Shown here: positions 8,477 through 17,302 of the stretch, piece after piece | Position numbering within the stretch: the stretch's first letter is position 1 | How the letters are laid out: each line of letters starts with the position of its first letter | Assembly (NCBI GenBank): GCA_963772225.1 | Contig: CAVYWD010000001.1 | Span: 248,001 to 312,000 of the forward strand | From: CAVYWD01 sp963772225 | GTDB lineage: Bacteria; Myxococcota; Myxococcia; Myxococcales; UBA5297 | DNA: 64,000 nucleotides | Direction: 5' to 3' | The notes under the pieces: generated by a model | Database searches by the model: none | The model's input: only the letters and a program-made list of their open reading frames with translations | What the model was told of the DNA's origin: nothing | Made by a program: the position numbers and the translations under genes

Positions 8477-9646
8477 TCATGGCCCTTTGGGCGCGCCGTC
8501 GCCGCCGCCCTCTCCTCCGGCCTGGGCCTTCAACCGCATCTCGACCGCCGCGAGCTCGCCGGCCGCCTTTTGCTGGAGAGGCCCCCGGGCGCTCGCCAGC
8601 AGGCGTCGATAGGTCTGGACGGCTCTCGGCAGGTCCTTCAGCTCGCCCGCGCAGGCCCGCGCGAGCCCGTAGAGCGCCTCCGGCAGGTCGGCCTTCAGGG
8701 CGAGCGCCTTCTCGAAGGCGGCGGCGGCCTCCTTCGCCCGGTGGCCGCCGTCGTCGCGGCGCGCGCCCTCGTAGGCCCAGCCCAGGCGCAGGAACGCCTC
8801 GGCGTCCTTGGGCCTGAGAGCCACGAGCCGCTCCAGGCTTCGGGCCGCCGCCGGGTAGTCGCGGGCCGCGAGCGCCAGCGCCCCCAGGTTCGCCAGCGCG
8901 GGCGCGAACGCGGCGTCGAGCTCCAGGGCCTTCTGGAAGCTCGCCAGGGCCGCGCCGCGCTCGCCGAGCCGCACCTGGGCGAGGCCCAGGTTGTTCCAGG
9001 CCGCAGGGTCGTTCGGGTCGAGGCCCTGGCCCGTCGCAGCCAGAAGGCGCGCGAGCGGCAGCCGGCCCTCGTCCGCAGCGACGAGCGCGAGGTGCTGGTA
9101 GGCGCCGCGCGGGTCGGCGCCCCGCGACAAGAGCCGCCGAGCGACTTGGGTTGCCTCGTCGAAGCGCCGCGCCAGCCGCAGGAGGACGGCCAGGTTGTTC
9201 AAGAAACGGGGCTCGTCGGGCCGCCGCGACAGCGCCTGCCGGTAGAGCGCGATCCCCCGGTCGAGCTCGCCCGCATCGCGGTAGACCTGGCCGAGGTTCA
9301 GGAGGGCGCCCTCGCACTCCGGGTCCACGGCCACGGCGGCCTCGTAGTGGCGGGCCGCGCCGTCGAGGTCGCCGTCGGCCTGTGCGAGGACGCCCAGCTC
9401 AAAGTGCGCCGAGGCGCGCTGGCCGTCCAGCGCGACCGCCCTTTCGAAGAGAGCGCGCGCCTTGCCCCGGTCGTTCGCCCTCAGCGCCGCAAACGCCTCC
9501 TGCTCGAGCTGGGCGGGCGCCGGGGCGGCGGGCTTCGCTGCGGCAACGGGCGCCTGGGTCGCCGGCGCCGGCCGCGCCGCTTGCCGGCCGGCGGCGCACC
9601 CCAGGGCGAGGCACGCGGCGGCCGGGAGGGCGACGAGAGCGCGCAT
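8477..9646 (-). CDS. gltE: GltE/NfsE-like TPR lipoprotein
   Basis: 389 residues: a lipoprotein signal peptide (MRALVALPAAACLALGC; lipobox LALGC), a Pro/Ala linker, then ~8 tetratricopeptide repeats from residue ~50 to ~370 (for example AHFELGVLAQADGDLDGAARHYEAA, then AAWNNLGLAQVRLGERGAALASF). A TPR lipoprotein next to two larger TPR proteins matches GltE (AglT) of the gliding complex, or NfsE. An upstream ATG at 9661 would add five residues and cannot be excluded. It starts 19 bp after gltD ends. It is expected to be anchored in the outer membrane facing the periplasm and to hold GltD or the barrels. Confidence 0.7.
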   Translation of the reverse strand: MRALVALPAAACLALGCAAGRQAARPAPATQAPVAAAKPAAPAPAQLEQEAFAALRANDRGKARALFERAVALDGQRASAHFELGVLAQADGDLDGAARHYEAAVAVDPECEGALLNLGQVYRDAGELDRGIALYRQALSRRPDEPRFLNNLAVLLRLARRFDEATQVARRLLSRGADPRGAYQHLALVAADEGRLPLARLLAATGQGLDPNDPAAWNNLGLAQVRLGERGAALASFQKALELDAAFAPALANLGALALAARDYPAAARSLERLVALRPKDAEAFLRLGWAYEGARRDDGGHRAKEAAAAFEKALALKADLPEALYGLARACAGELKDLPRAVQTYRRLLASARGPLQQKAAGELAAVEMRLKAQAGGEGGGDGAPKGP

Positions 9647-9665
9647 GACAGGAGGGGCCATGGCG

Positions 9666-12600
9666 TCAGCGCTCGCTCGTCTCTCGCCGGGCGCGCCCGG
9701 GCTCGGGGAGGGCCCCGGCGGCGGCGAACGGCTCCGCGCCCTGCAGCGGCACCTCGTGCACCTCGGGGAACGACCCGGGCCTGAGCGCGTTGAGCGCGTC
9801 CTGCGCCTTGAGCATCCATTCGCCATAGACCTGCTTCTGCGCGCCCGCCGCGACGGCGCTCTCCAGGGCGGCGGCCGCCTTCTCCTCGAGCGGGAAGGCC
9901 CGGCCCTCGAGCTCGCCGCGGTAGAGCGCGAGCTGCTCCTCGTCGAGGCCCTTGGGGTCCGGGCTCTCCAAAAGGTTCTTGGCGAGGTCCTGGTACGCCA
10001 TGCCGATGCGCGCCGCGGCCGCGATGCCCCAGTCGGCCGCGCCGATTTTGAGGACCCGCGCGTAGGCCCCAAGGAGGCCCGTCCCCTTGTCGAGGTCCCC
10101 GATGGCCCGGACCTTGGCCGGGTAGTCGCGCCCGAAGCGCGCGACGTCGTCGAGCCTCAAGGCGGTGAAGGCGCGCCACTGCGGCTCGAGCGAGAAGAAG
10201 CGGGCGTGCGCGTACGCCCCCAGGGCGGCGTCGCCCTCGCGCTCGGCCGGCGAAAGCCTCTCGTACGCGCGCGCGACCTCGTCGGCCTTCTGGAGCGCGC
10301 CCTTCTCGTCCCCCAGGTCGCGCAGCGCCAGCATCTGGCGGTACCGGGCGAGAAGCGCCTTTGCCGGGCCCACCTCCCGGCCGAAGCGATCGGCGTAGGT
10401 CCCGAAGAGCCGCGACGCCTCCGCCCACTTGCCGGCCTTGGCGGTGACCTGGGCGAGCTTCAGGAGGAGCTCCGAGCTCGGCAGCTCCTTGCGGCCCCGA
10501 AAGCTCTCGAGGCATCGGCGGTAGAGCGCGGCGGCCCGGTCCAGGTCCCCCAAGGCCTCGCTCCACACAGCGGCGCTGTAGAGGGCGTCGGCGGCGTCGT
10601 CCCCCGCCGCGCCCTTGCCCGCCGCCTTGGCCTGGGCCAGAGCGCGCTCGGCGAAGGCCTCGGCGGCCCGGGAGGCGCCGTCGAAGTCGGCGACCTTCTC
10701 GCGGAGCGAAACCAGCGTGAGGAGCGCCCGGCCGACCAGGTCCTTGCCGTCGACCGCCCTCGCCTCCGGGTGCTCGGCGAGGAGCTTCTGCCCCGCCGCG
10801 AGGGCGAGGTCGAGCTGACCGGCCTCGGAGTAAAGCTGCATCGCGTACAGCAGGGCCTGCGGCGCGTACCGGCTGTGCGGGAACTCGGCGACGAGCTCCC
10901 CGAGCTTCGCCGCGGCCTTCGCCGGCTCCTTCTGCGCTTTGTAGACCGTCTCGTCGATGTACTTGTATTGGCTCGCCTCGACGAGGTCCGCGATGCGCGC
11001 GGCGAACTCGCGGTCGCCGGCGAGGAGCTTCGGGTTGGCCGTGAACTCCCGCGCGCGGCGGTTGAGCTCGAGCCACTCTTCGCGGGTCTCCAGGATGTTG
11101 AGGGTCAGCTCCGCGGCTTTCCGGCTCCAGGGGTCCGCGGGCCACGCGGCGATGATGGCGCCGAACCGCCGCGAGGCCTCGACGTCGCGGCCGTGGTCGT
11201 AGAAGACGAAGGCGGCCTTGTAGCGCAGGGCGATCTCGTCCTCGACGCCCGGGTAGGTCCCGACGCAGAGGTCGATGGCCGCGACCAGCTTCTCCTCGAA
11301 CGGCGCCAAGGGCTCCTCGCGGGCGCCCTTGCCCCGGGCCTCGAGGCGCACCGCCACGCGCTCGGCCTTGCCCTTCTTCTTCACGTCGACCTTCTGGCCT
11401 TCCTTCAGCTCCGGCGCCTTCTCGCCCCGCCGCTGCATCTGGGCGAGCCGCTCGTAGCAGAGCACGGCGTCGTAGGCGGCGAGCTTGGAGTACGGCCCCG
11501 CCTTGTCGGCCTGGACCACGCGCAGGTACTGCTCGGCGGCCGGCTCGAGCTCGTCCAGGGCCCAGAGGATATCGGCGTAGTAGTAGCGCAGCTCATAGGC
11601 GTGCTCGGAGTCGGCGAAGCTGTCCAGGTACTCGCGATACAGGTCCCGCGCGAGCCGGAAGGTCTCCACCTTCTTCGTCTTCTGCGCCTCCTGGTGGTAT
11701 TCGGTGGCCAGCCGCCGCAGCACGCTCTCCGCGGCCTCGCGCGCCCGCTCCAGCGCGGCCTTGTCCTTCGCGTTCGCCTGGGCCCACGCGCTCGCGGGCC
11801 CGTAGCGCTCGGCGAACCGGCTCAAGCCGCCTTCCACCTGGTCGCGCCGGCCCAGCCGCTCGTAGCTCTCGGCGAGGGCCGCCTCGAGCTCCGGGGAGCG
11901 CGCGTCGAGCGGCGCCTCTGCCAGCAGCCGCCGGAGGAGGCGCACCGCGCTCTCATGGCGGCCCGCCTCGCCCAGCTGAACCGCGAGCCGGGCGCCGAGC
12001 TGGCGCGCCGTCCCCGCGTCGGCGTTGGCCTGGAAATAGGCCAGGGCCTCGTCCACCTGGTCGAGCTGGGCGAAGCTCTGCACGACGTCGCGCAGCGCCT
12101 CCGTCCGCAGTCCCGTGCTCCCCTTCTGAAGCCCCGCGCCGGCGATGACGTCCTTGAACTTCGCCACCGCCTCGGCATAGGCCCCGGCGTTGAAGTCGCA
12201 CCAGGCGAGCTTGTAGAGGGCGAAGAAGCGGATCTTCGGGCTCTCCGACGACAGCGCCTTCTGGTACGCCTCGCGCGCCTTGTCCAGGCGGTTGGCTGAG
12301 AAATGGTACTCGCCGAGCTGCACGTAGGCGTCGCCCAGGTACCTGGACTTGGGGTAGCGCTCGATGAGCTCGGCGTAGCCCTTCGCCGCCTGCTCCTTGC
12401 GGCCGAGGTCGTCGAGGTTGAAGGCCCACGCGAAGAGCACCTCGTCCCGCCGCGCATAGCCGGGATAGGTCCTGAGGACCTCCTCGTAGGTGCGCAGCGC
12501 CTCCTGCCGAAAGACCTCGCCGTCGCGCGCGTACGCCTCGAACCGCGGCTCGGGGCCGGGGTCGTCCCCGCGCTGCTTGCGCCCCGCCCAGGCGTTGAAA

Positions 12601-12908
12601 GCCTCGTCGTAACGGGCGATGCCCCGGTGCGCGGCGTACCGGCTCTTCTCCCACCAGAGCTCGGCCAGCTGGAAGAGCGACTCGGCCTTCTCCGCGCCCG
12701 AAGACCTCTGGACCAGCTTCTGGAGCAGCTCGATCTGCTCGTCGCGCTTCTGGTCCGCCCGGGCGTCGAGAGCCACCTCGTCCTGCGGTCCGCGGACCCG
12801 CGCGCGCGGCCCCTTCGGCTCGTCGGCGTCACGGCGCGCGGCGCCCGCGGGCGCCCCCGCGAGGAGCGCCAAGGCGGCCGCGGCGGCGCCGAGGCCCCAA
12901 CGTCTCAC
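9666..12908 (-). CDS. gltD: GltD/NfsD-like large periplasmic TPR protein (AgmU family)
   Basis: 1080 residues, beginning at a GTG whose last two bases overlap the TGA of gltC, which implies translational coupling. The N-terminus is an Ala-rich signal peptide (WGLGAAAAALALLAGAPAGA). The rest is almost wholly alpha-helical TPR-like repeats with many aromatic anchors (LFQLAELWWEKSRYA, FALYKLAWCDFNAGAYAEA, ALYSAAVWSEALGDLDRAAALYRR). This matches AgmU/GltD, a ~1200-residue TPR protein of the adventurous gliding complex, and its sporulation paralogue NfsD. The longer open frame upstream of 12908 is inside gltC and has no signal peptide. It probably forms a periplasmic scaffold linking inner and outer membrane parts. 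Confidence 0.75.
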   Translation of the reverse strand: MRRWGLGAAAAALALLAGAPAGAARRDADEPKGPRARVRGPQDEVALDARADQKRDEQIELLQKLVQRSSGAEKAESLFQLAELWWEKSRYAAHRGIARYDEAFNAWAGRKQRGDDPGPEPRFEAYARDGEVFRQEALRTYEEVLRTYPGYARRDEVLFAWAFNLDDLGRKEQAAKGYAELIERYPKSRYLGDAYVQLGEYHFSANRLDKAREAYQKALSSESPKIRFFALYKLAWCDFNAGAYAEAVAKFKDVIAGAGLQKGSTGLRTEALRDVVQSFAQLDQVDEALAYFQANADAGTARQLGARLAVQLGEAGRHESAVRLLRRLLAEAPLDARSPELEAALAESYERLGRRDQVEGGLSRFAERYGPASAWAQANAKDKAALERAREAAESVLRRLATEYHQEAQKTKKVETFRLARDLYREYLDSFADSEHAYELRYYYADILWALDELEPAAEQYLRVVQADKAGPYSKLAAYDAVLCYERLAQMQRRGEKAPELKEGQKVDVKKKGKAERVAVRLEARGKGAREEPLAPFEEKLVAAIDLCVGTYPGVEDEIALRYKAAFVFYDHGRDVEASRRFGAIIAAWPADPWSRKAAELTLNILETREEWLELNRRAREFTANPKLLAGDREFAARIADLVEASQYKYIDETVYKAQKEPAKAAAKLGELVAEFPHSRYAPQALLYAMQLYSEAGQLDLALAAGQKLLAEHPEARAVDGKDLVGRALLTLVSLREKVADFDGASRAAEAFAERALAQAKAAGKGAAGDDAADALYSAAVWSEALGDLDRAAALYRRCLESFRGRKELPSSELLLKLAQVTAKAGKWAEASRLFGTYADRFGREVGPAKALLARYRQMLALRDLGDEKGALQKADEVARAYERLSPAEREGDAALGAYAHARFFSLEPQWRAFTALRLDDVARFGRDYPAKVRAIGDLDKGTGLLGAYARVLKIGAADWGIAAAARIGMAYQDLAKNLLESPDPKGLDEEQLALYRGELEGRAFPLEEKAAAALESAVAAGAQKQVYGEWMLKAQDALNALRPGSFPEVHEVPLQGAEPFAAAGALPEPGRARRETSER

Positions 12909-14476
12909 GGCGCCTCTCCTTTCCGGCCGCCGTCGGGCCGCTCTGCGGCGCCGGGCTCGTCCAGGCCGCGGTCGGGGCAGCCCGACTTGAGCGTGGTCCG
13001 GTAGTAGCCGATCTCGTCGAGCCAGAACTCGCCCTGGAACTGCCAGTACTCCCAGCGCTGCGACGGGACGGCGGGCCGCTCGAGCGCCTGGCCACGCAAG
13101 GAGCTGGTCGGGTCCTTGCGCGCTTCGTAGAGCGCGGCCTCGGCCTTGGCGATCTCGAAGCGCAGGGCGACCCTCTGGCGGTCGAAGGCGGCCAGGGTCT
13201 GGACGGCGTCGTCCAGCCGCTTGCGAATGAAGCTTCCCGCCAGCTGGACCGCCACGGCGCGGCTGTCGCTCACCGCCCCGAGGAGCTCCGCCGACAGCTT
13301 GGAGCCCCGGAGGGCCCGGCTCTCCTCCAGGGTTCGCCTCTCGCGGTCGAGGGCCTCGACGGACCCGAGCAGACCCGCGAGCCGCCGGTTCGCGCGGAGC
13401 GAGGCCTTCACCGCGCGCGGCAGCTCGGCGGAGCCGTCGGCCACGAGGCCGAAGTAGAAGTCGTTGCCCTTCTCGCCGGCGAGGAGCGCCGCGAGCCGCT
13501 CCGCCGCGGGCAGGTAGGCCTGCTCGAACCCCGCGAGCGCAGCCTTGGCGTCGTCGTAGAGGCAGCGCTCGTAGAAGATGGTCGCCTTGAGGATCCACGA
13601 CTCGGGCTGGAACGCGCCCGCGTATTGGGGCGCGTGCAGCGCCTGCAGGGCCCCCAGCGCGCCGCCCGGGTCGTCGTCCTGGAAGCGCGCCCAGCCACTC
13701 TCGAGCAGCGCCTCGTCCCAGTGCTCGCTGAACCGCGGGACCGCGTCGTAGGCCTTCACGGCGTCCGGGTAGCGGCCCATGGCGTAGTAGGAGCGGGCCA
13801 CGCCGAGCTGGGCCAGCGGGCGGAGCGAGGCCAAGTCGGCGTACGCCTGCCCCGGGCCGTCCTGGAGCTTGAGCACGTCCTCGAAGGCCTCGAGCGCCTT
13901 CTCGTTCTTGGGCACGCGGGCGAACACCACGCCGGCCAGGTAGCGCGCGCGGGCGTAGGCGCTCGAGTCGCGCGGCACCATGGAGAGGAACGCCGCCGCG
14001 TCCTCGCGCTTGTCCTTGCGGTAGCTCACGACGCCCACGATGTAGTTGACCTTGCTGAGCACGGCCTCGGGGAGCCGGGCGAACTCGTCGCTGTACTCGC
14101 GGTCGAGGATGGCGCCGGTGATGAAGTCCTCGTGCAAAGCCTCGCTCACCTTGACGACGCCCTCGACCGCCTCGAGGTAGTGGGGGTGGTGCGGCCCGGC
14201 CTTCACCACGTAGGAGTACTGGCGCAAAGCCGAGTTGTAGAGCCCCCGCTTGAAGCAGCTCTCAGCCAGGGCGAGCTCGCTGTCGAGGCGCAGCTCCTCG
14301 CTGGGGGCGCTCTTCTCGAGGTCGGCGAAGAGGGCGGCGGCGCTCTCGAAGTCCTTGTCCCGCAGGGCCTGGAAGGCGCGGGCGGCCAAAGGCTCCGCCT
14401 GCGCCGCGGCGGCCCGGCCCGCGGCGGGCAACCCGAGGAGCCCTGCGAGGGCGAGCGTCTTCATGGTCCCGCGCAA
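12905..14476 (-). CDS. gltC: GltC/NfsC-like periplasmic TPR protein
   Basis: 523 residues. The start is set by GAGGAG followed by seven bases and TTG at 14476; the in-frame ATG at 14464 has no ribosome site. The signal peptide is MKTLALAGLLGLPAAGRA within the first 25 residues. Helical repeats follow (LALAESCFKRGLYNSALRQY; LGVARSYYAMGRYPDAVKAY), then a long helical stalk (~350-450) and a conserved-looking end with WEYWQFQGEFWLDEIGYYRTTLKSGC. Position after two barrels and before the giant TPR gene matches GltC or NfsC. The stop overlaps the gltD start. It is likely periplasmic and may contact the two barrel proteins. Confidence 0.7.
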   Translation of the reverse strand: MRGTMKTLALAGLLGLPAAGRAAAAQAEPLAARAFQALRDKDFESAAALFADLEKSAPSEELRLDSELALAESCFKRGLYNSALRQYSYVVKAGPHHPHYLEAVEGVVKVSEALHEDFITGAILDREYSDEFARLPEAVLSKVNYIVGVVSYRKDKREDAAAFLSMVPRDSSAYARARYLAGVVFARVPKNEKALEAFEDVLKLQDGPGQAYADLASLRPLAQLGVARSYYAMGRYPDAVKAYDAVPRFSEHWDEALLESGWARFQDDDPGGALGALQALHAPQYAGAFQPESWILKATIFYERCLYDDAKAALAGFEQAYLPAAERLAALLAGEKGNDFYFGLVADGSAELPRAVKASLRANRRLAGLLGSVEALDRERRTLEESRALRGSKLSAELLGAVSDSRAVAVQLAGSFIRKRLDDAVQTLAAFDRQRVALRFEIAKAEAALYEARKDPTSSLRGQALERPAVPSQRWEYWQFQGEFWLDEIGYYRTTLKSGCPDRGLDEPGAAERPDGGRKGEAP

Positions 14477-14488
14477 AGGCGATTCTCC

Positions 14489-15385
14489 TCAGAACAGGAA
14501 GCTCAGTCCCGCGTAGAGCGACACGTTGTTGACGACGTCGGAGGTGGTGGTTCGGAGCAGCCCCGCGGCCAGGGCGCGATCGTCCTCGCGGGCCCAGGGA
14601 CCGCCCTGCGCCTTCGTCGCGGCCTTGCAGCCCGCGCTGACGGGCGCCCCGCCGGCCTGGATGAGGTCGAGGTCCTGAAAGGTGCAGCCGTTGATGCGGT
14701 CGACCCGCGCGGAGTAGACGAGGTCGCGCACCTCCAGCCGGAGCGCGGCCCGCCCGCCCAGGGCGACCCGGAAGCCCGCGCCCACGGAGCCCAGGAGCTT
14801 GAGCCCTGTGTCGCCGAAGGACGCCGCGGCGCACCCGGCCGCCGGGTCGCAGCCCTGGGTCTGGGTGCCGCGGAGCTCGACGCGTGTGCTGCCGACGCCC
14901 GCGCCGGCGCTCAACACCACCGAGAAGTGGGCCAAGAGCCCGTCGAAGAGGGCGAATTTTCCGTAGAGCGGGGCCACCTCCAGGCCCGCCAGAGCGCCGG
15001 CCTGCAAGAGGAGCGCGGTCGCGGCCTGCGCCTGCTGGTGCCCCTTGTCGATGATTTCCTGGTTGAAGCTCGACTCGCGGTTCACGTAGTTGACGATGGG
15101 CGTGACCTGCAACGAGAGCGTCTCGAACAGGTGATAGCTGTAGGTGGCGGCCGCGCCCAGGTGCTCAGTGAAGGCGCCATTGAGCTGCGCCACCGCCGGG
15201 TAGAGCGCCAGCTCGTGCTGGCCCGAGGTGGGGTACGGCTTGCGCTCCACGGTGTGGACGAGGACGTTGTCCTGGGTCGCGGGCCCCGGCGCGCCGCCGT
15301 CGGCGCGGGCCGAGGTGCTCGCGGCGGCGATCGCGAAAGCCAGGGCGGCGCGCAGGACCACGTCCATGGGGTGTCCGATCCTCAT
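14489..15385 (-). CDS. Outer-membrane beta-barrel, GltA/GltB or NfsA/NfsB family
   Basis: 298 residues: a signal peptide (MDVVLRAALAFAIAAASTSARA), then a barrel of alternating beta-strands ending in phenylalanine (VSLYAGLSFLF). Segments such as ATYSYHLFETLSLQVTPIVNY, LYGKFALFDGLLAHFSV and AALRLEVRDLVYSARVDRING parallel the upstream barrel gene, so the two are paralogues. The start at 15385 has GAGG just upstream; ATG 15367 is an alternative. It is 9 bp after the first barrel gene ends and 12 bp before gltC begins. In Myxococcus such pairs (GltA/GltB, NfsA/NfsB) form the outer-membrane part of the complex. Which member of the pair this is cannot be decided here. Confidence 0.7.
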   Translation of the reverse strand: MRIGHPMDVVLRAALAFAIAAASTSARADGGAPGPATQDNVLVHTVERKPYPTSGQHELALYPAVAQLNGAFTEHLGAAATYSYHLFETLSLQVTPIVNYVNRESSFNQEIIDKGHQQAQAATALLLQAGALAGLEVAPLYGKFALFDGLLAHFSVVLSAGAGVGSTRVELRGTQTQGCDPAAGCAAASFGDTGLKLLGSVGAGFRVALGGRAALRLEVRDLVYSARVDRINGCTFQDLDLIQAGGAPVSAGCKAATKAQGGPWAREDDRALAAGLLRTTTSDVVNNVSLYAGLSFLF

Positions 15386-15394
15386 GACCCCTCG

Positions 15395-16222
15395 CTAGAA
15401 AGTGAAGACCGCCCCGACCCGAGCGAAGACGAGGTGGGTGAAGCCCGGCCGAGGCGCGCTCTGTCCCTGGCTGGGCGCGGCGCCCGCGAGGGCGGCTTGA
15501 TCCGCCTCGGCCGCGGCACGGTCGATGCTCACGCGATAGCTGTCGGGGAAGACGATGTCGCGCACCTCGAGGCGCAGACCCGCCCACCGGTTGACGAAGA
15601 AGCGAAAGCCCCCGCCGAAGGTCGCGAGGGGCTTCACCGCTGTCTCGTGCAGCGGGGTGAGCGCATCGGGCCCCTGCCCCGCCGTTCCCGCGTCGCAGGT
15701 GGCGAGCTGCCGCGTGGCCGGCGTCCCGATGCAGTAGACCAGGCTGTCCTTGGCGAACCGCCCGACGCCCGCGCCCCCGAGGAGATACGCCTGGAAGTGG
15801 ACGGGGACCTCGGCCGCGAGGCTGATCTTTCCGTAGATGGGCGCCCAGCGGAGGGTGAGCTCCGCATTCCAGGTCATCTGCCACAGGTCGCTGAAGTCGT
15901 CGCTCGAGCTTCCGCCTTTGGCGGGGTCGGTCGCCGCGAGCTGGGCGCTCGCTGCCCTGGCGACCGCCGTGTGGCCAGAGAAGGCGTAGCCCGCGTCGAG
16001 CTCCAGCGCGAGCTGCTCCGACAGGTTGTAGGCGAGCCCCAGCTCGAGGCTCTTGTGGTCGGTGAGGAAGTCCACCGGCGTCAGCCCGGCGGAGGCGGAG
16101 AGCTCGAGCTTGCCCGCCGTGGAGTAGAGGCGGTTGCGCACCGCCGCGCGCTCGGGCTCGGCGGCGGCGGCAACGCCGGACCAGAGCGCGAGGAGCCCGA
16201 GGGCGCTGGCAAGGCTTCGCAT
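15395..16222 (-). CDS. Outer-membrane beta-barrel, first gene of the Glt/Nfs-like block
   Basis: 275 residues: a signal peptide (MRSLASALGLLALWSGVAAAA), then strands such as LYSTAGKLELSASAGLTPVDF, KSLELGLAYNLSEQLALEL, APIYGKISLAAEVPVHFQAYL and AGLRLEVRDIVFPDSYRVSID, ending in VGAVFTF. The 'LEVRDIVF' motif recurs as 'LEVRDLVY' in the next barrel. It is the first gene of the minus-strand block. The ATG has no Shine-Dalgarno; a -10-like TACGAT (16229-16234) ends six bases before the ATG, so the transcript could be leaderless. Longer in-frame extensions upstream lack a signal peptide at the N-terminus and are rejected. Confidence 0.7.
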   Translation of the reverse strand: MRSLASALGLLALWSGVAAAAEPERAAVRNRLYSTAGKLELSASAGLTPVDFLTDHKSLELGLAYNLSEQLALELDAGYAFSGHTAVARAASAQLAATDPAKGGSSSDDFSDLWQMTWNAELTLRWAPIYGKISLAAEVPVHFQAYLLGGAGVGRFAKDSLVYCIGTPATRQLATCDAGTAGQGPDALTPLHETAVKPLATFGGGFRFFVNRWAGLRLEVRDIVFPDSYRVSIDRAAAEADQAALAGAAPSQGQSAPRPGFTHLVFARVGAVFTF

Positions 16223-16420
16223 GGGCCTATCGTAGTCCGGGGGCGCCTCACGGCCTCGCGGCGCGTTGGGGCGCCGCTCGGCCCTCCTCTCCCGCAATCG
16301 ATGCGTCGCCCGCGGCCGCTCGGCTGCCCCCTTCACAGGCGCGCCGCAGGCGGGCTCTTTCGCCGGCCGGGAGTCGGAGGGCCAGGGAGCCTTAGGCCCT
16401 CCGCTCGGCGTTCGCCGGCG

Positions 16421-17131
16421 CTACTTCTTGCCGGGGCCCTTCTTCTTGTCCTCGGCCTCGGCCTCGACGTGGATCACCGGGCGGTCGGCCTTGCCCTTCA
16501 CCGACGGATTGATCTCGAGGACGCCCGCCCGGTGGCCGGGAACCGCGCCGCGCAGGAGCAAGAGGTTGTTCTCGAGGTCGATCTCGACGATCTGCATGTT
16601 CTGGATGGTCCGCTGCTCGACGCCGTAGTGGCCGGGCATCCGCTTGCCCTTCCAGACCTTGCCGGGGGTTTTGCGCTGTCCGACCGCGCCCATGTGGCGG
16701 TGGTGCTCGTGGGCCGAGGCGCTGTCGCGCGCGGCGCCCTTCATGTGGTGGCGCTTGAACACGCCCGCGAACCCGCGGCCCTTGGTGGTGCCCGTCACGT
16801 CGACGAACTGGCCCTTCCGGAAGATGTCGACCTTGATGGCGTCGCCGACCTTGAAGGCCTCGACCTCCTTGGGCTCCAGCCGGAACTCTCGGACCACCTT
16901 CAGGACTGGCACGCCGGCCTTCTTGAACACCCCGGCGGCGGGGCGGGACAGCCGCTTCTCGACCGCGGGGAGAAAGCCCACTTTCACCGCGGAATAGAGG
17001 TTCTTCTCGGGGGTGAGCCGGTCCACCACGATGCACGGGCCGGCCTGCACGACGGTGACGGGGATGGCCGAGCCGTCCTCCGCGAAAATCTGCGTCATGC
17101 CGACCTTGGTGCCCAAAATGCCCTTCGCCAT
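16421..17131 (-). CDS. rplC: 50S ribosomal protein L3
   Basis: 236 residues with the full L3 signature: MAKGILGTKVGMTQIF at the N-terminus, the FKVGD barrel loop, VTGTTKGRGFAGVFKRHHM and the central loop GAVGQRKTPGKVWKGKRMPGHYG that reaches the peptidyl-transferase centre. ATG 17131 is chosen because AAGGAG lies 7 nt upstream; a GTG 15 nt further up overlaps that ribosome site. The C-terminus has an acidic/lysine tail (EAEAEDKKKGPGKK) beyond the usual end. It is alone: rpsJ is not upstream and rplD is not downstream, unlike the usual S10 operon. It could be the only copy, moved, or a second copy. Confidence 0.97.
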   Translation of the reverse strand: MAKGILGTKVGMTQIFAEDGSAIPVTVVQAGPCIVVDRLTPEKNLYSAVKVGFLPAVEKRLSRPAAGVFKKAGVPVLKVVREFRLEPKEVEAFKVGDAIKVDIFRKGQFVDVTGTTKGRGFAGVFKRHHMKGAARDSASAHEHHRHMGAVGQRKTPGKVWKGKRMPGHYGVEQRTIQNMQIVEIDLENNLLLLRGAVPGHRAGVLEINPSVKGKADRPVIHVEAEAEDKKKGPGKK

Positions 17132-17285
17132 GGGGTGCTCCTTCACGGTTCTGCCGGGGAACTTGCGTGTGGCGCAGCGGTTCCCTTAGCGCGTTCGCTC
17201 CGCCGACGATCGGCGGCGCGTCTCCTCAGGCCGAGGAAAGCGGGCACCCTACCCGCGCACCGGGCGGAGATCAAGGCTGGTCAGC

Positions 17286-17301
17286 CCCAGCCAGGGCTGG
17301 G
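17286..17301 (-). terminator. Short GC hairpin just after the coiled-coil gene
   Basis: CCCAGCC and GGCTGGG form a 7-bp stem with a 2-nt gap, two bases beyond the stop of the minus-strand coiled-coil gene at 17303. There is no T-run, so if it ends transcription it is not a standard intrinsic terminator. Confidence 0.3.
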
Positions 17302-17302
17302 C

